Below are positions 40,001 to 52,599 of a DNA stretch of 64,000 bases, piece after piece. The stretch comes from Nilaparvata lugens (taxonomy: Eukaryota > Arthropoda > Insecta > Hemiptera > Delphacidae), in contig NC_052508.1 of the NCBI RefSeq assembly GCF_014356525.2, positions 51,766,442 through 51,830,441 on the forward strand, in the 5' to 3' direction. The stretch's first letter is position 1; every line of letters starts with the position of its first letter. Below the pieces are notes generated by a model that worked only from the letters and a program-made list of their open reading frames with translations, had not been told where the DNA came from and searched no databases. The translations under genes and the position numbers were made by a program.

Positions 40001-42046
40001 AATTTTGATTTTGTCCCAAATACAACTACTGAAACCTTAACTCTAATTCTAATGGATAATAGTATGTGGTTTGTACGCTTATTAAAGTAACCAGTACAGT
40101 AGCAAATAACAATAACAATAAATACTTAAATTGAAAGAAGAATCTTCCTAGAAACTAAAAGTTACTAGGAAGTAGACTTCTAGAAACATTTCTCAATGAG
40201 TTTCAATACGAGGAGTGATTTATCTTACACAGATCATATCGTAGACAAGAGATGCTTTGTAGTACAGTACTTGAAGACAATTTAATCTCTACTTTTACAT
40301 GAAATGTAAGTCTTGCCACAATTGAAAACCTCAGTTTTCATTTTTTTCATTTTTATACCTCAGAGAATCTAGAAAACTTGAATATTAACTGATTCATATT
40401 CACATTTTTAATATATTTTTTAACTTTTTATTTAAAGACGACATATCGAATAGAACCATCCCATGATTGAAAACTGAGAATTAGATTGAAAATATGAATT
40501 GGGTTTGTTCACCCATCATTTTCCTTTTATCTAGGCTACTATAGAATAATTAATGTGAATTTATTCAGATAAAACATTTATATTATTATGTGTAACGAAT
40601 TAGAAGCCTATTTAATAATTTCAAAAGCAGGTCTTATAATATCAATTTGGTTTGGTCATCATTACTTTCCTTTTGAGAACTGACAAATGATTTACAAATG
40701 TTTAGGATCTAGCTTTCTCATTATTTATAAAATTATTACAAATCAGCACCATCTCTCACGTTGTTTTAGATTTGAAGTTTGGCTAATAATGATTTTTTTT
40801 TAGTTTTTATAAACTGAAAGCCACATGAATGTATCAATTCCTATTTGAAAAAAACTCGAAGGAGGTTCGTATCTAATAATTTTCCAATGGAATAGGTAAC
40901 TTTCAAGTTTTCATTAATAATTTTTTAAATGTTGTTTTTCCATTAACCCAATTTTTGAAATTTCAATTTGACAATTGACTTAAGGCTGTATACAAGTCCA
41001 AAGGCCTCTCAAGATAAAAGTTAAAGTTGGTTAATATTTTACTGTCAGAAATAGAACATAAACACCTTCCGAAATTATTTTCTACCGTTTATACAGATAG
41101 TTTTATAATAACAACTACCTTACTGTAAGACGTTAAACCAAACTTTGAAAAACTTATAACTTAAAAACATAATTTAAAACAAATTCTTCTCAAACCTGAA
41201 ACAAAAAACTTTCTCAAACTGGAGACTTTGAATAATCAAAAAATGATATAGACCTGAAACCCATTGAATAGGAGCTGCGTTCAACAGCTAAAAATTACAA
41301 CCAATAATTTATTTCCATCAATAAAGTAGTTAATTGGAGAAATTTGCAACCATACAACCTTCCAAATAGAAATTTATTAAGTATAATTTAAACAACAGAA
41401 TTCAGATAGGGCTTCAAAGATCTTAAATTGATAATAATTTTGAAAAAATAATTTATATTAATTACCCAGTTGGCAAATCAAGTGAAGTACAATTTTCTAC
41501 ACTATATAAACCTAAATGAGGTGACGTTTGCCTACAAAAATTAACGTTTGCCAAAAACGTTTGTTTAGTTCTACAGTTTTCCTAGTAGTTTCAACCACGT
41601 ACGTTTGGTTTCCCTCAACTACAAATCAATAAACTGAGTAAAACCCATTTTAGCCATTTATTGAAACTTTTTGGAACAATTGATCGGCATCTTGATTTCA
41701 ATAAGAAAATCAACCTCTTCTGATGCCTTGTCCAATATTACTCATCAATATTGAATGAACACAATTTATCATATAATATATTATCTAGAAAATCATCACC
41801 TACCACTCCCCTCCCCATCCGCTAACTGTGTTCAATAATACATTGTTTTACAAAGTAGATCAAGAACAAGTAATGTCATCTACAGGCTAAATTTACATCT
41901 AGACTTGTATGATGACTTGTATGAGATACTCTTGTCCATTGACAAATCGTACAATTTCCCCATGGAATTATGTGTATGAGCTATCATTTAGCTAATACAT
42001 TTTTGGTGTATTCTACATTCATGACAACGTGTGAGAATATACATGT
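37052..42046. other. 5-kb AT-rich stretch with no recognised gene
   Basis: Short open frames at 37839-38030 (+) and 38884-39072 (-) lack domains and splice context. A local cluster of ACGTTTG words lies at 41522-41610. Nothing else stands out; it separates the orphan exon from the 3' end of VMP1. Confidence 0.5.
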
Positions 42047-42052
42047 TTTATT
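42047..42052 (-). promoter_or_regulatory. Candidate poly(A) signal of VMP1
   Basis: AATAAA on the minus strand, about 315 nt past the VMP1 stop codon. Others may be used. Confidence 0.3.
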
Positions 42053-42363
42053 TGATCACAATAAAGTCTTTCTCATAAAAACCTTGGAAATCTACTAAAA
42101 TGAAGACATTTTTATGCAAATGTTTGGTCTGATCACAAATTTGCTCTAATGAGGACATGTATGCGAATACATGATTGGTCTGACCATACTCATTTTCTAT
42201 GTAATATATAAAAGTACCTCACAAATCTTCTCAATTACAGACATGTCTTGCCTGATCATAATTTCATCGTGTATCTCATACAAATCCTCCCAAATCTAAA
42301 CGAAGCTTAATATGTTTGTTTACGAGCACGCACTGTAACAAAGTTGGTTGAAAATGTGCTCAC

Positions 42364-43020
42364 TTAGGCACTTTTGTCGTTTTCTTTGCGCTTACACAGT
42401 CGTTTGTGGTAGCTTTGAGCTAGTGAGTTAACAATCGATATAACAAAGTAGAGAATCATCGACAGTACGAAAACCTCGAACGCTTTCCCGATGTAGTTGA
42501 CCGACTTTTCAACCTGGTCTTTCTTGTTGAACCGTTCTTTCTGTTTGTCGAGGACCTCGCGGAGCAGTCGTTGGAAAACTATACCGACGGACGGTACACT
42601 TTCGAGGAAAACCATGATTTTCTTGATGAGCGTGTCGTTGAACGTGACGATGACAAAGAATACTTGCAGAGTCATTTTGATGACGGCTTTTCCGATGAGC
42701 ACCGCCCCGAAAAACGTCCAGAAGGGCACGAGGAAATGTCCACACGTGATGCCCGCTAGATCGAAAAGTGGGTTAGGAACTGACGCGCAGGCCAAGATTC
42801 CGAAAAAGCCGACCCTCTCGACCAGCTGTTGCACGGCGAGTTTGGCACGGTCGGAAAGTGTGAGCGCACCTTTTTTCGTCTTCTTTATCCTCTTGAGTTC
42901 TTCCAATTCCTCGTCATCCTCATCCTCTTTGCCCGAGAGGCGGGCGGCTCGAGCCATGAAGTAGGGAGGCAGTTCGCCCAGTGCTGTCCCTGCTCCCCAC
43001 ATCACCGCTTCTAATTGCAC
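42364..43020 (-). CDS. VMP1: VMP1 coding exon 2 (terminal)
   Basis: Acceptor TTATTTTTAG|GTG, phase 0; residues 180-397 then a stop. Carries the whole VTT core and the C-terminal membrane segment. GC-richer than the flanks, as expected for a conserved exon. Open frames on the plus strand at 42497-43014 are shadows. Confidence 0.95.
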   Translation of the reverse strand: MQLEAVMWGAGTALGELPPYFMARAARLSGKEDEDDEELEELKRIKKTKKGALTLSDRAKLAVQQLVERVGFFGILACASVPNPLFDLAGITCGHFLVPFWTFFGAVLIGKAVIKMTLQVFFVIVTFNDTLIKKIMVFLESVPSVGIVFQRLLREVLDKQKERFNKKDQVEKSVNYIGKAFEVFVLSMILYFVISIVNSLAQSYHKRLCKRKENDKSA

Positions 43021-46000
43021 CTAAAAATAATAAAACAACACAGATTATAGTTGCACATTTTTATTCACTGCTTATCAAATATTCAAGAGAGTTTTCGAAT
43101 ACAAGAGATATTGAAGTATTATAGAATAGAAAATATAGTTGTCTCAAGGTTTGTGTTTTGAATTCAATTGAGATCATCTCTGAGAGTATGTTGAACGTAA
43201 ATGATGAAACTGAAAATATTAAATTGACCGAGCGAAGTGAGGTCTAAGATTCAAGTCGACGGTTTGGCATTTCTCTTTATGTTTAAATATTTATATGTTG
43301 CGCATTTACGGCGAAACGCGTAGATAGATTTTCATGGAATTTGACAGGTATTTTCCTTTTTAAATTGCTCGTCGACGTATATACAAGGTTTTTGGAAATT
43401 TTGCATTTCAAGGATAATATAAAAGGAATAGGAGCCTCCTTCATACACCAATATTAGAGTAAAAATCAGACTATAGAATTATTCATCATGAATCAGCTGT
43501 CGAGTGGATTATAAATTACATGCCATGACGCATGTAATTCAATATCTAAATGTAACTTGGTAAAAAATCAGCTGCTGTGTAGACTATTAATTGCATTCCT
43601 CATTGAATGCAATTTTTATGCACTATTAAATGAACTATTGATTGCGTGCAATAACGCATGCAATTAATAACTAAAATAGCATAGTATTGTCTCTCGAACT
43701 TTCTCTGCTTTGAACTCGGGCTGTCCTGTTGCCAGTATGTCTTGAAGGAGATTAGCTTTTGATGTTAGCATTTTTGATACACCAACCACAACAGCCATTA
43801 GCCGTTTTCACACCGATATCTCGCCGACACGACATACAGACAGGATTTACTCTGATGGACAGTATAAGAGGAGGCTGCGGTTTATATCTGCGCGAGGTCT
43901 ACTGTTCACAGAACTACTAGTGTTATTGGATTAAATCTTCTCGTGTGTATTGTGTGGAGTAGGATGTGAATTGCGAGTTAATTTAAATAACCATGATGAT
44001 GAATTATGTAAAATTGGATGAATAATAATAATAAATAACATATATGCATAATTTGTTTATTCAATTCATGTTTATGATTGGTATTATTATTAAATGAATA
44101 AAGGGATTTATAATCGACAACTCACAGTTTATTCATGATAGAATACCCAATTTGTAGCATAATAATTCAACAAAAAGTGAGTTGATTAAGACATGATACA
44201 TCTCTGATAAGATAGTAGTTGGTTCAGTCAGAAGAAAAATGTTGTAGCCTAAGGGCAGCCTTGTGACTCAACTATCTATATTTGATAATCAATGAACTAC
44301 GTACTGAATAGTAACATTTGCACTCATTTATGGAGAGCGTTAAAAATAGAATAATTATTATTAAATGAATAAAGGGATTTATAATCGACAACTCACAGTT
44401 TATTCATGATAGAATACCCAATTTGTAGCATAATAATTCAACAAAAAGTGAGTTGATTAAGACATGATACATCTCTGATAAGATAGTAGTTGGTTCAGTC
44501 AGAAGAAAAATGTTGTAGCCTAAGGGCAGCCTTGTGACTCAACTATCTATATTTGATAATCAATGAACTACGTACTGAATAGTAACATTTGCACTCATTT
44601 ATGGAGAGCGTTAAAAATAGAATAATTATTATTAAATGAGAATAATAGCTTATTACATGAGACAAAGCATGTTTTAAAACAGGAAGTTGGGAAATTAGCA
44701 AGAAAATAATTATGAACTTCCTGTCCGAATGCAAGTTGCCATTCATGTGGGAAATGTTCTTCTTCTACTACAACTTACAGCACATTATAGTTGAGGAATT
44801 AACTTAAATTGTGGCAGGAATTAAATTCAGAATACATTGAAAACATTCTATTTTAAATCCTTTAAAACTAGGCGAACATTAAACGTTAATTGAAATTTGA
44901 ACTCAGCTTCAAGGTATGAGATTGTATTCTTCCATTTCAAGTAATTGTTTGTGTGTGATAAATGTTACATAAATCTCCATCACACTTTCCGTCAGTTATA
45001 TTTTTGCTCTCCAGTGAAATGGATTTATTCGTTGGACACTCAGCCGTCAACATAATACCAGTTGTTATTCATACAATGTGAAGGCTGCATTGTCAAAATA
45101 ATGTAGAGTCCGTAGATAATTGTCATTGCACCTGATACTTCCCGTGTATCTGTGACTTTCGCTTGAGTACCGACATGTTTTCACTTTTCCAACTGTTAGT
45201 GAGAGTTTTCTTCTTTCTGATTGGAGCGCTTTCAGTCACGTAGATCTCATTTCCAACAGTCCAACGTGACTTGAAGCGTTCCATCAAAAGGTGGAAAATT
45301 CTTCAAAGTTTGGCAAAGATGACGTCATTGCTATAAAAATAAAATTCTGATTGGCCGAATTTACGAACGATTAATAATAACTAATTTGAGCCAAGTAGGG
45401 ATTGGTTAAATAGCAACCAATAAACGATTGGGTTTCAAACCAATTTCATTGACAAAATTGTTTAGTTCTATTTTGTTTTTAAGGCTGTGCAAAGGCTATG
45501 AATAAACTTTCTACTGGTGATATTTTTCGAAGTTTTTGGATTTGTATATCATCAAGCTATCAAAATGGAAAAGTTTTCTCAGGATAACATTTTTTTCCAA
45601 TCATTACTTTTTGAGATATGAGCGCCTGAAGTTTGAATTTTTGGGACAGAACATTTCAAATTCGGTAAGATAATAAATCCATGAGATTTAGAGGATGGAT
45701 TCTTCATGGTATTGTTCATCTAGTAAAACAAAAATTTTCTAAAAATATCAATTTTTGAAAAATGTATTTAATTTACCAAAGATAACTCAACTAAAAGTTA
45801 TTTTTGGTTATTTTTAGTAAATTGAATAACTATCTTAAAAAGAATCTTAATACCATCTTAACTATCTTAATACCATGAAGAATCTATCCTCTAAATGTCA
45901 TAGATTTATCTCTTCCGAATTTGAAATGTTCTGTCCCAAAAATTTAAAATTTAAGCGCTCATATCTCAAAAAGTAATGATCAGAAAAAAAATGTTTTCCT

Positions 46001-47339
46001 GAGAAAACTTTTCCATTTTGATAGCTTGATGATATACAAATCCAAAAACTTCGAAAAATATCACCAGTAGAAAGTTTATTTTTAGCCTTAAATTGACTAA
46101 TCTGTTGGGCAATCCGCCTGACCACGAATCAGAACTGTCTAATTTATTACAACAACTCAGATTCCAGTGTTTGGTTTCTAGGCAACCAATCGTTCTCGGC
46201 TTGAGTTAGTTCTTGAAAATACGAGTAGTAATAATAATAAATACGACACCAAGATTACGTACAAACTGAATATGAATGATATCTATAACTAATATGGATA
46301 AATCATGAATCTAATGTATGGATGGTCAAGAGTAATAAAATACGTATCCTTCAATAAATTGCCATCCTAAAAAAGAGAATGGTAGCTTTGAAACATGAAA
46401 ACAAACAATCACATAACATTATCAAATATGCCAATTCTTGTCTTGTCTCAGTTTTGTATTATACAATAGAGTGTTGAGAGAGAGTAATGGAACAAGACAT
46501 TTACAAAGCTATGCGGTGGCATTCACTTTGTTGACTTTGAACAGTTGGAATTTCATATAAATCAATGCTTTCCATTCAACCAATGTGAACAGTTGAAGTG
46601 AATCCTAGTCACTTTTGAATCTTATTCACTATAGGATAGAATGAAAGAAAGATATTAATATAATAGGATTCACACGAGACACAGGAATGTTGTGTCAAGT
46701 CATGTCCACACTGAACAATAATGTTCGAAAAACATTTTGTAGAAAACTTCATCACACTTCATCAACATAACCTCAACAAGCTGCTTTGGGATCAGACAGA
46801 GGCAGTACTGATTTTTCATTGGTTGATGCAGATCACATGACCAGCTCGAAATCAGTTGGTAGCAGAAATCAAATGTTCCACTGGAACAAGTGAGTTTTGA
46901 CAATACCTACTATTACTTGAGGCTTCACAGCTGATCTCTAATAAACTATGACGTCATCACATGTAGATCGAAGATATCTACTAGCGGTAAACAAGCGAAA
47001 TAAGAGCGCTGATGCTTGTTATCACATCTGATATGGTAATCAACAAAATTGGAATTACTAGTAGTTCTGTGAACAGTAGACCTCACGCAAAATTCTCATC
47101 CACAAGTACCTGGTTGAAACTATAGACCTTATGAAAATACAGCAATAGACTGGCTTCTCCACACAACTGTGTAATCACTTGTTAGCTGATTAATGATGAA
47201 TAATTCTATGGTCTGATTTTTACTTTCCTTGCCCCATAGGTAAAAAGCTTTCCGAAAAAAATTAAGGTACCCCAATTTCTAAATTTCTATACGTTTCAAG
47301 GTCCCCTGAGTCCGAAAAAGTGATTTTTGGGTATTGGTT

Positions 47340-47414
<75 letters not shown>

Positions 47415-50400
47415 TGTATGTGCGTCTGTGTACACGATATCTCATCTCCCAGTTAACGGAATGACTTGAAATTTGGAACGTATGGTCCTTACACTATAAG
47501 GATCCGACACGAACAATTTCGATCAAATGCAATCCAAGATGGCGGCTAAAATGGCGAAAATGTTGTCAAAAACAGGGTTTTTCGCGATATTCTCGAAAAC
47601 GGCTCCAACGATTTTGATCAAATTCATACCTGAAATAGTCATTGATAAGCTCTATCAACTGCAACAAGTCCCATATCTGTAAAAATTTCAGGAGCTCCGC
47701 CCCATCTATGCAAAGTTTGATTTTAGATTCTCAATTAGCAGCCTTCATATACAATTTAAACAAAAAAATTCAAGTGGAAAAGATTGAGCATGAAAATCTC
47801 TGCAATTAATGTCCAGTAACATTTTCACCTAAAATTGAAAATAAGCTTGAAATTCGAGAAAATGTCATTATTAAATTCCAAACTGTTAGCAACTGTTGAT
47901 TCTATTAAATCATTCACTACGAAGAGATAGCAGACCGCGTGTGTCTCCAGCGTTATTGTCCTAGCTATCACCAGCTGTCTCATTTCTTTGAATAGTAGAT
48001 TTGAGATGCGCGAGAACACTAGCGTCAGGTGATAAATTTTCATAACGGCAAAGAAAGTTGTGTGAGTGCGCCACACCAGATTTTTACTCTAATATTGGCG
48101 TATGAAGGAGGCTCCTTTCTCCTTTTATATTATCCTCGAAATGCAAAATTTCCAAAAACCTTGTATATAAGTCGATGCGCAATTAAAAAAGGAACATACC
48201 TGTCAAATTTCATGAAAATCTATTACCGCGTTTCGCCGTAGATGCGCAACATAAAAACATTTAAACATTAAGAGAAATGCCAAACCGTCGACTTGAATCT
48301 TAGACCTCACTTCGTTCGGTCAACAAATTCAATTTTCACGGTCTCTCATTTCAATGAATATGGTTTGTTAATCATTCTCTTAATATTCGTTTGTAATAAT
48401 GAATAATGAAATAAGTAATAATGAATTTGGGGTTTTAAATCATGGGATACTGTTGTGTACCTAATTGTCGCGGGAATTATAACAAGACTCCAAAAGTTTT
48501 TGTACGGTATTTTCTTTTTTGAAAGATGTAACTTTGAAACGAAAATGGATACGAGCGAGAAGAAGGAAGAACTTCAATTTTACAAAACAACGGTTTACAT
48601 GAAGTGTATAAGAACAGTGTAAATAAAGTGTGAGTGAAAAATTAAATTAAAGTGTGAATAAAATGTGAAATAACAGTGTAATTAGAGTGTGGAAGAACTG
48701 TGTAAAAGTGTGTGAAAAAACTTTTGAACTAATAAATTAAAAAGTAAATGTAACGTGTTGGAACTGTCCATAACATCCTAATATTAAAAGGTTTTACCTA
48801 ACTGAAAAACATTCTCCTGATGGGTTTCTTTGTACCACAGATTTATTGTAATCAAGTTTGTGGGAACCTCTTTCCTAAAAAAGAGTTACATCTAATTTGG
48901 TTTATCTTTGATTTACCTCTCCTTCGATTCTGATACAGGCTATTATTAAGTATTTTTGGTTAAGATGAATTTATCAATAGCTCTATCACTGAATCGAGTA
49001 GGCCTTTGTCTATCAGGCTGAAAGTATGGATAAATTATTGCATTTGTGGAATAAAGTGTTTTTATTTCAATAAAATTTATATTTAATAAAATACAAATGT
49101 CTTTAATCTGAAATTTAGATAGTATTCCATCCAATAAAACATCGATACAGTAACAAAAGTTACATTGATAAGCTAGTATAAACTACTATGATCTAGGAAG
49201 AATCAATCTACATGTTATGACGTCATTAATTAGTTGTGGGGCCTGAAGTAATAGTAGGTATTGGTTTTGATCCCAACCTGTACTTTCATGTATTATTTTT
49301 AAAGGGAACTTGTTAGTTATGACAGTCATATTTTTTTTCTATACTATTCCGCTTGTTAGGTACTACTGTATAATAAACCACTGCCAACTCAATTTTCGAT
49401 TTTTTGGAACATGTGAATTTTGACTTTAACCCCCTCATTTGTTCAGAGTGGACATGGCTTAAGCCTAACTTAATGTTTCCATATCAAGGTGAAAAAAATA
49501 AGATTTTGTCAGCTCCACGTGTTATCTTATCCAAACTATAGTCAACCGCACAAAAATAGTCCAATAAAAATTGGTACAGAGAACAGATGAATTTAACGTT
49601 GCCAAATAAGAGTTGATCAACGTTGTACACAGCTGATCATAAATGGGTATTAATTAATATTTTCATTATACACCTAACAAATTGGCAACGGTTATGAGTG
49701 TGATGGGGTTGAGGAGGTACTCAGGAGTTCCAATTTCAATCGGACTAGTTTCAATGCTCAGGGTATGATCTTTGGACCCGGTTGCACAAAAGCCGGTTAA
49801 ACTTTAACCGTGGTTGATATCACAAAATCCAATCAATCAGAGGATTCTTCGAAAAAAGGCTTCTCTGATTGGTTCTTGTGAAATTAATCACGATTAACAT
49901 ATAACAGGCTTTTGTGCAACCGGCATTTAGTGGTATTTTCGAGTTATTTGAATCAAACAGTGTAACTCAAAAATGCCATTGAAGATGATGCCCTGAGAAA
50001 CTACTGTATTTTGATGAAATACACCAGTATTTCTGTGATAAGTGTAACCTTCCCAAGGTTGCTCTTTTTGACTCATCCTCTGTCTGATCATAAGATGTTC
50101 AGGATGTAATTATAACTTTATAATTACACTTGAATTGAATTGAATATATAACATGTAGAACTGGCATAATGTATTAATGTACAGTATTATTAATTCTACC
50201 TAAATAATATAATATTGGATAATAGTATCACTTCTCGGCCTGTTGGCCAAGATCAAAGTGTGTAGTATGATAATGTGGTTGGAATCTCACCTTACGCATA
50301 ATATTGAGCAAACTGGTGACCCAGCGAGGGTCGTTGACAGTGGGACACAGGATCTCGTCCGGGTAGGGAGGCTCGGGGAAGTTGAGGTTACCGCACTCGT

Positions 50401-50827
50401 ATGCGGCCAACGTGACTTGCGCGATATGCGGACCCAGGTACAGCACAAACGTATGCAGTCCGGTACCCAGACCGATGGACGACAACACCCCTAACCCCAC
50501 CCAGTACAGACAGAACCACATCTTGCGTTGCGAGTACTCCATGAGTATCCTATGCGGTCCGTCCACGTGCGATAACCCGTAAAATAACACCACACACAGT
50601 AAGCTCACGAAAACTGTCAACTTATGACTAAGAACACTGCGATACGCCGAGTAAGCGTTCATCCCCAATTCGCGCACAAAGTAGTCCAACGTCTGGAAGG
50701 GTTTCCGCCACACAACGAGCGACTCCCGTTCGCGTTTCTCGTGTAGAGCCATCTGCTTTGTGTGTCGCTTGTTGCTTTTAACAAAGTCACCTGAAGAGTT
50801 GTTATGAGATGTGTTCTGGTTGTCCAT
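42364..50827 (-). CDS. VMP1: Vacuole membrane protein 1 (two coding exons, 397 aa)
   Basis: Join of 50827-50291 and 43020-42364 on the minus strand. VMP1 is a multispanning ER membrane protein of the VTT/DedA group. It works in autophagosome formation, lipid scrambling and detachment of isolation membranes from the ER. Seen here: basic N-terminus, ESLVVWRKPFQTLDYF (35-50), a hydrophobic segment at 71-88, GLGVLSSIGLGTGLHTFVLY (111-130), GPHIAQVTLAAYEC (132-145), GELPPYFMARAARLSG (194-209), an acidic linker (211-222), then the VTT core GFFGILACASVPNPLFDLAG (250-269) with HFLVPFWTFFG, and a last membrane segment near 359-381 with a basic tail. Length is close to the ~406 residues of vertebrate VMP1, so ATG 50827 fits well; an acceptor at 50871 suggests a 5' non-coding exon. 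The 7.3-kb intron is loaded with repeats. Confidence 0.95.
43224..43921 (-). repeat. Family A, short copy, reverse orientation, in the VMP1 intron
   Basis: Runs from TTGACCGAGCGAAGTGAGGT through ACGGCGAAACGCG, GGAGCCTCCTTCATACACC and ATTATTCATCATGAATCAGC to CGCGAGGTCTACTGTTCACA and GAACTACTAGT. Same layout as 12944-13535. Confidence 0.88.
44088..44636. repeat. Near-perfect tandem duplication, 272-bp unit
   Basis: The unit starting TAAATGAATAAAGGGATTTA at 44091 is repeated at 44363 with no difference that I can see, and a third partial start (TTATTATTAAATGAGAATA) follows. Lies in the VMP1 intron. Confidence 0.93.
45480..46093. repeat. Large foldback element, ~240-bp arms
   Basis: The left arm (45484-45740) contains AATGGAAAAGTTTTCTCAGG, ATTACTTTTTGAGATATGAG and TGGATTCTTCATGGTATT. 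The right arm (about 45868-46093) is its complement (AATACCATGAAGAATC, CTCATATCTCAAAAAGTAAT, GAGAAAACTTTTCCATTTTG). The loop is about 130 bp with TTAGT/ACTAA motifs. A one-arm relative lies at 21127-21245. Non-coding. Confidence 0.88.
46521..46605. repeat. CTGTCAGCA hairpin MITE, copy 2 (degenerate)
   Basis: ATTCACTTTGTTGACTTTGA..CAGTTGG mirrors CCAATGTGAACAGTTGAAGT GAATC; the core ATCAATGCTTTCCATTCAAC matches the copy at 52521. Confidence 0.6.
47057..48322 (+). repeat. Interspersed repeat family A, full-length-like copy
   Basis: Begins ACTAGTAGTTCTGTGAACAG and ends CTTAGACCTCACTTCGTTCG GTCAA. It contains every module seen in the other copies, including the CAAGATGGCGGCTAAAATGG core. The (TG)n tract spans about 47343-47411, longer than in the 11640 copy. 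The termini are not inverted repeats of each other. No protein. Lies in the VMP1 intron. Confidence 0.88.
47343..47411. repeat. (TG)n microsatellite inside family A
   Basis: TG dinucleotides, interrupted once by GGTG. The same site in the 11640 copy has a shorter tract. Confidence 0.95.
48323..49775. other. VMP1 intron stretch without recognised feature
   Basis: A patch around 48600-48720 repeats GTGTGAGTG/GTGTGAATA-like words (AGTGTATAAG, AGTGTAAATAAAGTGTGAG, AGTGTGAATAAAATGTGA), a degenerate short-period repeat. Otherwise AT-rich and empty. Confidence 0.45.
49776..49924. repeat. Hairpin MITE (GGTTGCACAAAAGCCGG type), copy 3
   Basis: ACCCGGTTGCACAAAAGCCG and ..CAGGCTTTTGTGCAACCGG are the outer inverted ends, with inner AACTTTAACCG/CGATTAACAT and GAAAAAAGGCTTC. 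The best-preserved copy. Confidence 0.9.
50291..50827 (-). CDS. VMP1: VMP1 coding exon 1
   Basis: The exon begins after the acceptor ATTTTGTGAACAG| (exon start 50870), with translation from ATG 50827 (MDNQNTSHNNSSGDF). Donor CGTAAG|GTGAGA, phase 0 after residue 179. Upstream in-frame codons NRSKAVKKKGHPE are open, so a longer N-terminus is not excluded. Confidence 0.92.
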
Positions 50828-51090
50828 CTCGGGGTGGCCTTTCTTCTTCACTGCCTTGCTGCGGTTGGCCCTGTTCACAAAATACAGCACTTGAGTGTAT
50901 GGGATAAGTCAATATTCATATCTATATTCCATTCCATAAAATCAATAAACACACAAATCAACTCATTTCTGATGAATTCCTATTTAAAATCTTGAAAACT
51001 GTACTTTAATTTGTTTGTATAAGATTGAATTGAAGTTGAGAATTTATTTATTGGATGAAGCGTAATTCGGAGAAAAATGACAGTCAAAAT

Positions 51091-51223
51091 AATTATTATT
51101 AAACAAAAATCCAAATTAAATGCTGTAATTCAACCCGAAGACTTCTGCTACTGCAAATATTGACAACAGGGTAAACAGCTAGATGGAAATTCGGGGTGAA
51201 TTACAGCATTTAATAATAATTAT
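51091..51223. repeat. Hairpin element (AATGCTGTAATTC ends)
   Basis: AATTATTATTAAA..AAATGCTGTAATTCA.CCCGAA is mirrored by TTCGGGGTGAATTACAGCAT TTAATAATAATT. The loop around 51140-51180 is unrelated sequence. Confidence 0.8.
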
Positions 51224-52520
51224 CAATTCATTAGCATTTAAATAATTGTAATATCTCAGAAATTTCCATCTGTAGACAGTCGAAATAGTTTCTATTTAAA
51301 ATATATTATATAAACAGAGTGACCACGAGAAACATTAACATTTTAGCATTGAATCTATCTATGATAATTCAATAATTACTGCATTGATTGATATTTTGAA
51401 TAACATGAAATTCAAGAACTATAAGTAGGCCAACAAACGGCATATAAGGAGCGACAAACATCCAAGGATTTACTCTTGCTGCGTAAACTGAATCCTGTCG
51501 TTGAAAACGACAAATATTATACAGACAGAACTACTAAGCAGTGTACTATTGAAAACTATCAACTGACTCTGTAATTAATTAGAGATTGTGTGATCAAAAC
51601 TAATGTGTAGTGCCTTCGATTGGTTATGCCTAAATTAAACCAGAAATACCTATTCGAATTGTTTATAAGTGTAAATAAATATAACATGCAAGATAAGATA
51701 ACATCAATGTTCACAAATTTTATGGATTGAAATCAAATTTCAGTATATATTTCAGCAATCACCAACTATTAAGCTGTGAATAGAGCAGTTTCGACAGTGA
51801 AAGCTGAACATGTAGCTTAAGTATAACATTTTCAAATAAGATTAATAGATAAGGCCTCCCAGAAAATTTATGCTTGTCCTACTAAGAGAGCAGTTCTTCA
51901 ATTCTGACACATTACAAATTAACAGAAATAAAAAACCTAATTTGCATCAGGCCTAACTTGAATAAATGTTGCTGTGTCAGATTGAAGAAATTGAGTCATT
52001 GTTTAAGAATCGTATCGAGCAATTCATGAATTTCAAATCAAAAGCGAAAATCTTGAATAAATGAATAGCAATGCACCGGGTTCCAATAGCAAGCAAAATC
52101 TTTTGAATTGGAAGAATAACATTATTCTGTGTGCTGTTACAACACTTCACTTAATAATAATTGTCAACAAAACAACGCTAAGCTCTCAGTAAATAGAGTA
52201 AACGAATAGAGTTTTGATGAAATTTTTACTAGACACAGGAATATTGTGAACTTTCCCCATATGAAATAAGATCTGAATAGGCTACTTCGAATTGCGGATA
52301 GAATTTATAATACAACTTTAAATTGGGCAAGAAGCTAAAATTTGTTGAAACTCACCCGTGATGTTCCACACAACTTGGAATTTAATTTAAAGATTAAAGA
52401 ATGGAATGAAGCTCTTTTATTCTAGGTTAAGGATGAATAGTGGTGGGTAAATTTCAAGCAGGTGTAAATCACTGATGAAAAGCAAATAAGCTACTATATA
52501 GCTACTATACGTATAGTGAG
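51224..52520. other. Intergenic stretch without recognised feature
   Basis: AT-rich; may include the 5' non-coding exon and promoter of VMP1, which I cannot locate. Confidence 0.4.
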
Positions 52521-52599
52521 ATTCATTTTCAACTGTCAGCATTCCTTTTAAATAACATCAATGCTTACCATTCAACCAATGCTGACAGTTCAAACTGAA
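52521..52599. repeat. CTGTCAGCA hairpin MITE, copy 3 (best preserved)
   Basis: ATTCATTTTCAACTGTCAGC ATT and AATGCTGACAGTTCAAACTG AAT are inverted over about 23 bp around a 33-bp core. Confidence 0.85.

Noticed and set aside
42497..43014. Plus-strand open frames opposite VMP1 exon 2
   Set aside because: Shadows of the conserved VMP1 exon on the other strand.
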